64,000 bases of DNA from Laspinema sp. D2d (GTDB lineage Bacteria; Cyanobacteriota; Cyanobacteriia; Cyanobacteriales; Laspinemataceae). The position numbers and the translations under genes are program-made. The stretch spans positions 248,001 to 312,000 of the forward strand of contig NZ_JAMXFC010000001.1 of NCBI RefSeq assembly GCF_025370755.1, in the 5' to 3' direction. Below, piece by piece: positions 1 to 6,732 of this stretch (positions are counted from its first letter, which is position 1; each line of letters opens with the position of its first letter). The notes beneath the pieces are model-generated. The model was not told the DNA's origin, did not search any database, and was given only the letters and a program-made list of their open reading frames with translations.

Positions 1-1
1 C

Positions 2-1432
2 ATCGTTCTGGACCTCAAGGGTACTCCTTTGTTTACGGTTTCTTCTACGCCGATTGAACCGACTCCGCAAGACGAAGATCCAAATCCCGATGGCGTGCAA
101 GGCGATCGTCCTCCTACCTTGCCACTACAAGAATTTGTAATTACCCTGGATGCCACTCTCACCGAGGAACTCCTCAATACCAGGGCGATCGCTAAGGAAA
201 ATCTCACAACCCAGACGGATTCCCCAGGGGAAAGAACCATTGCTTTAACCTTGGGACAGACTGGATTTGCCGGATTAATGGAGACAAGCGGCGATCGCAC
301 TACATTACGATTCCAGATTCCCCAGATGTGGCGACCCCGAGTCTGGACCGATCGCGATCCTAACCGCTTAATGATTGACATTCAACCGGATGTAGTTAGT
401 GAGCGTAACATCCTCTGGGCATCCGGAGTCCGATGGCGACAACAACTCATCGAAGTTGCCGACAGCCGTTTTCCCGTCGTCTGGTTAGAACTCAACCATC
501 GCAACGCCTCCAGCACGTTTCTCAAACCAATTACCGCTAATCCCGGTTTACCCGGAATTGCCGAACTCAGTCAAATTGCCAGTCGCCTCGGTGCCCATGC
601 TGCCATTAACGGGGGATTTTTCAATCGCAACAATCAACTCCCCTTGGGTGCCATCCGCGAAGATGGACGCTGGTTATCCAGTCCCATTCTCAACCGAGGG
701 GCGATCGCCTGGAATGATTCCGGAAGCGCGACTATCGGGCGTCTCAGCTTAGAGGAAACTCTCACAACAGCCCAAGGAGAAGCCTTACCTATTTTATATT
801 TAAATAGTGGCTATGTCAAAGCCGGAATTTCTCGCTATACCCCAGAGTGGGGAGACAGCTATACAACCTTAATTGATAACGAAATCATCGTCGTCGTGGA
901 GGGGGGCAAAGTTACCCAACACCTGCAAGCAGAAAAAGCCGGAGAAAATACCTTTGCCATCCCCGAAACTGGGTTTTTACTTACTTTACGCTCCTTCGCA
1001 TCCGCCTTACCTAAACTTCCCCTCGGCACCTCCGTCCTAATTAATCGGGTCACCGTCCCCTCCTATTTTGATGTTTACCCTCACATTTTAGGGGCGGGAC
1101 CTGTCTTACTTAATAATAATTGGATTGTGCTAGATCCGGAGGCGGAACAATTCAATCAAAACTTTATTGAAGGAAAAGCCTCCCGAAGTGCGATCGGTCA
1201 AACGGAGGATGGCCGCTTAGTGATTGCGATCGTTCACCACCGCACCAACGGACCTGGACCCACCCTCACCGAAATGGCTCAAATCATGCAACAGTTAGGG
1301 TCTGTCAACGCCCTCAACCTAGACGGAGGCGGTTCCACCACCCTATTCCTAGGCGGTCAACTCCTAGAACATCCCCCCCGCATCATCCCTCGCATCCACA
1401 ACGGATTAGGCATCTTTTTACAGCCAGAATAG
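2..1432 (+). CDS. Phosphodiester glycosidase family protein (NAGPA domain), 5' end outside the window
   Basis: The reading frame is open to the left edge, so the first 476 visible residues are a C-terminal portion; an in-frame TTG at 29 is only a fallback start. Residues about 45-130 look like an AMIN-type beta-rich segment, as in cyanobacterial envelope proteins. From about residue 195 the protein matches the NAGPA/DUF2233 fold, with AAINGGFFNRN near 200 and LNLDGGGSTTLF near 438, the signature motifs of phosphodiester glycosidases such as the enzyme uncovering N-acetylglucosamine-1-phosphodiester. Members are usually exported, but no signal peptide is visible because the N terminus is missing. 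The bacterial substrate is unknown, possibly an envelope glycan. It converges on the V4R block at 1512. Confidence 0.85.
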   Translation: MVLDLKGTPLFTVSSTPIEPTPQDEDPNPDGVQGDRPPTLPLQEFVITLDATLTEELLNTRAIAKENLTTQTDSPGERTIALTLGQTGFAGLMETSGDRTTLRFQIPQMWRPRVWTDRDPNRLMIDIQPDVVSERNILWASGVRWRQQLIEVADSRFPVVWLELNHRNASSTFLKPITANPGLPGIAELSQIASRLGAHAAINGGFFNRNNQLPLGAIREDGRWLSSPILNRGAIAWNDSGSATIGRLSLEETLTTAQGEALPILYLNSGYVKAGISRYTPEWGDSYTTLIDNEIIVVVEGGKVTQHLQAEKAGENTFAIPETGFLLTLRSFASALPKLPLGTSVLINRVTVPSYFDVYPHILGAGPVLLNNNWIVLDPEAEQFNQNFIEGKASRSAIGQTEDGRLVIAIVHHRTNGPGPTLTEMAQIMQQLGSVNALNLDGGGSTTLFLGGQLLEHPPRIIPRIHNGLGIFLQPE

Positions 1433-1511
1433 GACTTTATTCAACGTCAAGACTTCAGTAGTAAGGTGGACAAAAAGGAAACGACTAAAATTTTTACTAT
1501 GAATAGCGCAG

Positions 1512-2177
1512 TTATTGAGGGGGTTTGCAGAGGTTTTGGAGGATGGTTTCGTGGTCTTGGCCTTCTAGGACCCAGGGTTCTGCGGGTTTGATGCGATCGC
1601 TTAAGCCGAGGATGAAGCGGTTGCTGTCGGACCCTAATGATTCACAGGTGGTTTGGAGGCAGAGGAGGTCTCTACCTGTTAATTGGCTGAAAAATGAGGT
1701 TAATATTCCAGCTTCTAAAAAGCAGACAGGGCGATTCCACTTTGGGGCTTGGTCGGCGTAGGGGGAATTTTTAGCAAGGATGATCAAGAATCCATCTTGA
1801 TAATGGTCTTGATTTAAGTCAAAACTTCCCCAACCCATTGTTTTCCAAAATTGTTGAAAGCATTGAATGAATTGCACCATTTCCATTTGGGAGATGGGTT
1901 TTCCATAGTAATCCGAAATTTCTTCGCAAAATCTCACATAAAAGTTTTTTCCCCACCATTTACCGCAGTTGAAGAGGACGAGGCGGGCGGCGGATCCGGT
2001 TTCATGTTCGAGTCCGCTATAGATGGCAGAAATTAAGGTTTCGGGGATAGCAAGGAGGCGATCGCCTCGGCGATTTTCTAGGAGTCCGAGTTCTAAGTCA
2101 CCTTTCACATAGACGTCATAGGCAAAATAATTGCCCGGGAGTTGTTGTTCTTTCAGCAGATTGGAAATAGAAATCAT
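1512..2177 (-). CDS. V4R-domain protein, Slr0147-like
   Basis: A 221-residue protein with a V4R (4-vinyl reductase) fold, recognisable from the GLEHETGSAA segment, the GKWWGKNF segment and the C-terminal CLQTTCESLGSDSNRFILG segment, which carries the paired cysteines typical of the domain. V4R domains bind small hydrophobic or tetrapyrrole-like ligands in other systems; here the ligand is unknown. It is the last gene of a four-gene block matching slr0144-slr0147 of Synechocystis, an operon linked to photosystem II assembly. A longer frame reaches 2282 but would overlap the upstream gene, and the alignment to the paralogue at 3086 begins near the ATG at 2177, which I chose. Confidence 0.78.
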   Translation of the reverse strand: MISISNLLKEQQLPGNYFAYDVYVKGDLELGLLENRRGDRLLAIPETLISAIYSGLEHETGSAARLVLFNCGKWWGKNFYVRFCEEISDYYGKPISQMEMVQFIQCFQQFWKTMGWGSFDLNQDHYQDGFLIILAKNSPYADQAPKWNRPVCFLEAGILTSFFSQLTGRDLLCLQTTCESLGSDSNRFILGLSDRIKPAEPWVLEGQDHETILQNLCKPPQ

Positions 2178-2235
2178 AGGGTTATGCTTAGGAATTTGCG
2201 GTTGGGGATATATGTTCGATGAATTGAAGGCTGGA

Positions 2236-2709
2236 CTACTGAGGTTGAGTTTCCTCCAATAACATCGCTTTGGCTTTGTCAAATAAGGGTTGAATCAGGG
2301 GAAAGTGTTTATCGGAGAGTTCGGCTTTGACCCCTTGAAGTAATAACTCGTACAGTTTGCGTTCGATGGTTTGAGTTTGGTGTGTTTGCACTAAACCCGT
2401 CATCCAATCTTTCAGGCGTAAGGCGAGAAAGTCGGGGTCACTTAATAACATCGCAGTCCCGCAGTAGCGACTAATTAACAGCCAATGTTTAAGGGCACGC
2501 TCTAGGAGGTCCTGGCGTTCATCAGGAAAGGCGGCAACCAGGCGATCGGCGACGGGTTGAAAAATCTGTTCTTCTTTGTCTCGAAGGATTTCATAAGCCT
2601 CCATGCGTCTCGCTAAGGAGACCGCATAGCGTCGAAAGAGTTCGAGTTCATTGGTCTGTAAATAACGCTGTTCAGCTTGCTCCAGCAGTCGCGCAATCTC
2701 GGGGTGCAT
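2236..2709 (-). CDS. Slr0146-like small helical protein of the PSII assembly block
   Basis: A 157-residue, probably all-helical soluble protein without signal peptide or membrane segment. Charged amphipathic helices run from the start (HPEIARLLEQAEQRYL) to the C terminus (FDKAKAMLLEETQPQ). It sits between the two V4R genes exactly where slr0146 lies in Synechocystis. Two starts are possible: the ATG at 2709, chosen because the conserved-looking helical part begins there, or a GTG at 2808 only 11 bases after the preceding stop, which would add a 33-residue low-complexity extension. No catalytic motif is visible. Function is inferred from context only, as an accessory factor for photosystem II biogenesis or repair. 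Confidence 0.7.
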   Translation of the reverse strand: MHPEIARLLEQAEQRYLQTNELELFRRYAVSLARRMEAYEILRDKEEQIFQPVADRLVAAFPDERQDLLERALKHWLLISRYCGTAMLLSDPDFLALRLKDWMTGLVQTHQTQTIERKLYELLLQGVKAELSDKHFPLIQPLFDKAKAMLLEETQPQ

Positions 2710-2819
2710 GGTTGTCTTCTGACCTGAATTTGAGGATGGGATAATTTTCAGAAAAGCTGTTTCTGAAGTGTGACTGAAGTCGGGGTTTGGAGTTGTAACT
2801 TCAGTCACGGGGGAAAGAC

Positions 2820-3089
2820 CTAAAAGGCTTCGAGTAAATCAATCAGGGTTACTTCCTCTTGTGATGAGGAGGCGGTCCCGGCAGAGGGTGAAGGTTTGGG
2901 AAAGGAACCGACTTCTGGGGCTCTTTCCCAAGGCAGGAGACGGAAATAATCCGCAACGACCAAGGTCCACCGGGAGGCGGGGTCGGTTGGCTGTCCGTTA
3001 GAACCTTGGGTTAGGGGTTGTCCTTGCCAGTTACATTGACTAAAATACTCTTGGACAGAAAGTTGTAATAACGATTTGCCGTTATTCAT
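2820..3089 (-). CDS. Slr0145-like small protein
   Basis: An 89-residue protein. The N-terminal part reads LSVQEYFSQCNWQG and the C terminus ends TLIDLLEAF, a pairing seen in several small cyanobacterial proteins; the middle (about 62-78) is Pro/Ser-rich and probably disordered. The ATG overlaps the stop of the upstream V4R gene by four bases (ATGA), which implies translational coupling. Its position matches slr0145. No enzymatic motif, signal peptide or membrane helix is visible. A structural or assembly role near photosystem II is inferred from the operon alone. Confidence 0.7.
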   Translation of the reverse strand: MNNGKSLLQLSVQEYFSQCNWQGQPLTQGSNGQPTDPASRWTLVVADYFRLLPWERAPEVGSFPKPSPSAGTASSSQEEVTLIDLLEAF

Positions 3090-3787
3090 CGCAAGCGTTC
3101 TCCGGCTTCTAACCGTTGTTGAATATCCCTCGCAGTGGCTCCTTCATTTTGCCAGAAGGCAGCGGCATCGATGCGATCCTGACTGCCGAGTAAAAATTTA
3201 CAATAGGTTTCACCCATTGAGTAACATTGCAGTTCGATGCAGCTTAACTGTTTGTTGACCAAGCAGGTGAAGAATCCGGCGAAGAGCCCGGCATAGATGT
3301 AGCAGACGGGTTTGCCGACATCGCCGAGGGTGCGAGCGACGGCAGAATCAAAGAGGTTGATAAACATAAATCCATGCTTGCGATCGCTCAGATCGACTTC
3401 CCAACGTCCCCACCCTTGGGCGGTAAAGGGCCACCACCAGGTTTCTAAGAGGAACATGAGGTTCGCTTGGCGGATATCCCGCTGATATTCTTTCTCAAAC
3501 CACTTTTTGAAAAATTCGGCATCTTTGGTCCCCCATTCGCAGCCAATGGTGTACATAATCACCGAGGCAGCACTGCCGACTTCTTCTTCTAACCCTTCGA
3601 CTAAGCCAATAATAAAGTCTTCACTGGTAAAGGTATTTCGGCCCTCATTCCAGTCGGTGACAATCCCGGTATCGGGGTGAAATGAAAAGAAATCCTGAAA
3701 GCCATAGTGGTTGTGCTTTGGGGGCTGCTTTTGCTGACGATTCGCTTCTAAGTTGGCAGCCGGTTTTTTGTTGGTAGATACTACCAT
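3086..3787 (-). CDS. V4R-domain protein, Slr0144-like
   Basis: A 233-residue V4R protein and first gene of the four-gene block. It has the same segments as the paralogue at 1512: LEEEVGSAA, TIGCEWGTKDAEFF and, toward the C terminus, CIELQCYSMGETYCKFLLG, with cysteines at the positions typical of V4R domains. The ATG at 3787 has a good ribosome binding site, AAGGAG about ten bases upstream. In Synechocystis the homologous gene opens an operon whose products associate with photosystem II and whose loss impairs its function. The downstream ferredoxin and kinase genes of that operon are not found here, so the block is shorter. Confidence 0.78.
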   Translation of the reverse strand: MVVSTNKKPAANLEANRQQKQPPKHNHYGFQDFFSFHPDTGIVTDWNEGRNTFTSEDFIIGLVEGLEEEVGSAASVIMYTIGCEWGTKDAEFFKKWFEKEYQRDIRQANLMFLLETWWWPFTAQGWGRWEVDLSDRKHGFMFINLFDSAVARTLGDVGKPVCYIYAGLFAGFFTCLVNKQLSCIELQCYSMGETYCKFLLGSQDRIDAAAFWQNEGATARDIQQRLEAGERLR

Positions 3788-4231
3788 CAGACAATACTCC
3801 TTGTGATGGGATGGGGTCTTTAGTTTGCTGTCCCGGTCAGTTCCGTTAAGCGGCTTTCTGTCTGGGGGTGGGTGGTTGCGGTCCTCTCTAGGGACGATGC
3901 CCTGTTCACCCGTGCCGGTCTATATTCTAATTTTAGGCAACTCAGCGGATATTTGGAACGATTAATTTTGCCGATCGCAGTAAAACCCTAGAAAATTGAG
4001 CCGAAAAATTCTAACATCAAGAATCATGTATTTTTATTGAGAAATTTTTACGAATTAATTTGGAGGATAACTTTTCCAAGCTCGGTAAAAATCCGAGAGG
4101 ATGCGATTGACATTAAACCCGCTTTGTGTATATAAAATACAATCAAGACTGAAGCGCTGGCTTTAGGCCGCAGGGGTTCCCCTTGCGACTAAACCGAGGC
4201 TTTCAGAGCAGATCGAGGCTGAACCGGGAGA
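3788..4231. other. Spacer upstream of the V4R block
   Basis: About 440 bases without a supported gene, probably holding the promoter of the 3787-1512 operon. Near 4150-4200 there is a compact GC-rich palindrome built on CGCAGGGGTTCCCCTTGCG, between AT-rich sequence and the stop of the kinase at 4232; it could be the kinase terminator or a dispersed cyanobacterial repeat. No -35/-10 pair can be assigned with confidence. Confidence 0.4.
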
Positions 4232-6307
4232 TTATGCCGCCTGAGATGTCATCGCCAGCGGCTGAATCGGGATTTCAATTCGGAACTCGGTCCCTTGTCC
4301 GGGTTGGGAAAGACAGGTCAAAGAACCCCCATGTTTTTCGACTACGATTTGATAGCTAATGGATAAGCCCAAACCCGTTCCAGACCCGACGGGTTTCGTG
4401 GTAAAAAATGGATCAAAAATTCGCGATCGCACTTCATCAGAAATTCCCGGACCATTATCGCCAATCCGAATCACTACGCTGCTTTCCTGGGTCAAGTCTG
4501 GCTTCTTGTGACTATTAGAAGGGCGATCGCCTAGACTGATAGTAGAGGCATCCTTCTCTACCCATTCACTACTAATTTTAATCCAACTGGCATTGGCACG
4601 AATCTCTTCCGGAGTCCGGTGGCGATCGCTCATTTCCAATGCATCGATCGCATTACTCAAAATATTCATAAAAACCTGATTGATTTGTGCCGCATAACAC
4701 TCCACCAAGGGCAATTCCTCATACTCTTTAATCAAATGAATGGCCGCCCGATCCCCCTTAGACTTGAGGCGATGTTGCAAAATTAATAAGGTACTATCAA
4801 TCCCTTCATGAAGGTTCACCTGTTTTTTCTCCGATTGATCCAAGCGGGAGAAGTTTCGTAACGATAAAACAATCCCCCGAATCCGTTCCACTCCCACTTT
4901 CATGGAAGCTAAAATCTTCGGCAAATCTTCTTTTAAAAAGTCCGCTTCAATGGTTTCACTCAATTCTTGAATCGCCTCATGGGGATTAGGATAGTGTTCC
5001 TGGTACTGTTCGACTAATTCCAGTAAATCTCGGGTATAATCCGTCACGTGAGTGAGATTTCCATAAATAAAATTCACTGGATTATTAATCTCATGGGCCA
5101 CTCCCGCCACCAACTGACCGAGACTCGCCATTTTTTCACTTTGGACCAGTTGACTTTGGGCCTGTTGTAAGTTATGCAACGTGAGAGAGAGTTCTTCCTT
5201 TTGATGCTTCAATTGCTCGAACAGTTCAGCTTGATGCAAGGCGACTCCAAACTGAGCGCCGATTTGACTGAGTAACTCCACCTCATACTCATACCAATGA
5301 CGAGGCCCGGAATTTTGGTAAGCCGCCAGCAATCCCCACAAAGTTTCTCCGGCGAGGATGGGAACAATAATATAAGCTTTGGCTTGAAATGTTTCTAATA
5401 GTTCAATGTGACACTGAGCATGGCCTACATTGTAGATATCATGAACGGCGAGGGCTTGATTCTCGCGGTAGCGTCCGCCTTGGGTTTCCTGAAGGTGAGT
5501 ATCTGCAATATCCGGCAGGTTTCCCATGAGGGGATTCCAACCGGGGGAAACTGCTTCCGCGACAAAGTTGCCACTCCAATCGGGTTTGAAGCGATAGACC
5601 CCGACGCGATCGGCCTCTAGGAGTTGGCGCACTTCTTGGGTAGTGGTCTGGAAGAGGGTATGGATATCCAGCGATCGCCGGATTTTCTCAATAGTTGTGG
5701 CTAAGGCTCGTTCTCGGCGAGCTGCCTGGGCTAATTGTGAGGTTTGGGCTTGGCATTTCCCCTGTTCTTCCGCCCATTCAAGGGCTAGACCCAAGTGAGA
5801 AGCCATGAGGCGCAAAAACTCAATTTCGCTGGGTTCCCAAGGACACTTTCCGCAACATTGATGGACCCAGAGGAGTCCCCAGAGCCTATCTTGTTGATGG
5901 AGGGGAATGCACAGGTGAGATTTGACCTGTAATTGGGTTAAACAATCCTGATAGTGCAGGGGGAGAGGACACTGGGAAAGATCCGGGATGACATGAATAC
6001 CCCCGAGATGATAGTAGGGATTACAGTCTTCCGCCAAGCTGCGATCGCCTAATTCGGTCCCTAAAGCGGCTAAGGCTGGCGATCGCACATCTTCGGCAAT
6101 AATTTGTCCCCAACTCCCCTGATCTTCGGGCCATAAGCGAAAGACCGCCACCCGATCCACATCTAATAAGTGCCGTAGATCCGTTACGGTGGCTTGAAAG
6201 AGATTTTCTAAATCCAGGGATTCTCGAATGCGGGCGATCGCTCGAGATAAAGTGGTGTACTGTTCCGTTGTACCCTGGGCGATCGCTGTTCTTCGGTGTG
6301 ACTTCAT
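4232..6307 (-). CDS. GAF-GAF sensor histidine kinase, second GAF of cyanobacteriochrome type
   Basis: A 691-residue soluble kinase. GAF1 spans about 25-190 and GAF2 about 205-370; a short coiled coil leads to a dimerisation/phosphoacceptor region with MASLGQLVAGVAHEINNPVN, then a HATPase_c domain ending in DNGPGISDEV and GSGTGLGLSISYQIV. GAF2 carries the Cys-His pair at the bilin attachment site of cyanobacteriochromes (AQCHIELLETFQ followed by AYIIVPI) and the typical VAEAVSPGW segment, so covalent bilin binding is likely. GAF1 lacks the pair (LHYQDC) and may only dimerise or bind something else. The ATG at 6307 has GGGAGG nearby; the longer frame to 6370 has no such site. No receiver domain or response regulator is adjacent. 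Likely a light-sensing kinase, but photochemistry is inferred. Confidence 0.85.
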   Translation of the reverse strand: MKSHRRTAIAQGTTEQYTTLSRAIARIRESLDLENLFQATVTDLRHLLDVDRVAVFRLWPEDQGSWGQIIAEDVRSPALAALGTELGDRSLAEDCNPYYHLGGIHVIPDLSQCPLPLHYQDCLTQLQVKSHLCIPLHQQDRLWGLLWVHQCCGKCPWEPSEIEFLRLMASHLGLALEWAEEQGKCQAQTSQLAQAARRERALATTIEKIRRSLDIHTLFQTTTQEVRQLLEADRVGVYRFKPDWSGNFVAEAVSPGWNPLMGNLPDIADTHLQETQGGRYRENQALAVHDIYNVGHAQCHIELLETFQAKAYIIVPILAGETLWGLLAAYQNSGPRHWYEYEVELLSQIGAQFGVALHQAELFEQLKHQKEELSLTLHNLQQAQSQLVQSEKMASLGQLVAGVAHEINNPVNFIYGNLTHVTDYTRDLLELVEQYQEHYPNPHEAIQELSETIEADFLKEDLPKILASMKVGVERIRGIVLSLRNFSRLDQSEKKQVNLHEGIDSTLLILQHRLKSKGDRAAIHLIKEYEELPLVECYAAQINQVFMNILSNAIDALEMSDRHRTPEEIRANASWIKISSEWVEKDASTISLGDRPSNSHKKPDLTQESSVVIRIGDNGPGISDEVRSRIFDPFFTTKPVGSGTGLGLSISYQIVVEKHGGSLTCLSQPGQGTEFRIEIPIQPLAMTSQAA

Positions 6308-6732
6308 CAAACAACCTCCCCGCTTCGAGACGTCCATTTCTATCGCGGTGACTCTCAGTAAACGTTCCATTGCTCATACTCCATCCTGTATTCTGCTCTT
6401 CCACCCTGCTGACTGTTCCTTTAGGGATTGAATTGAGTAGATGCGCGAACTAATTCTGAGGCCAATTGATATCCCGAAACTTCCCTGATTATTTCTTATT
6501 ATAAGAGGTCTAATTGTTTTGAGTCGGTGTGTCTGCCCTGATTTTTTCGGTTAATCGTTGTTAATCGTTACCGGGAGTGGTTCTCAATGAAACTATCAAT
6601 TCATTTGATTGGGAAGATAACTTTTTATTATGCTATCAAACCTCAGCCTTCAACCCTCATTCCAGAGGGAAGGGTAAACTAAAATTCCCCCTCCCTCCAC
6701 CTTGAGGAAAAACGGCCATCAGGTTGAGGAAG
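6308..6732. other. Spacer between the two photoreceptor kinases
   Basis: About 425 bases without a supported gene. It is AT-rich around 6480-6620 with a purine/pyrimidine-rich stretch at 6645-6720 just after the stop of the upstream kinase. I see no perfect hairpin followed by a T run, so it is unclear whether the two kinases are co-transcribed. Confidence 0.4.
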
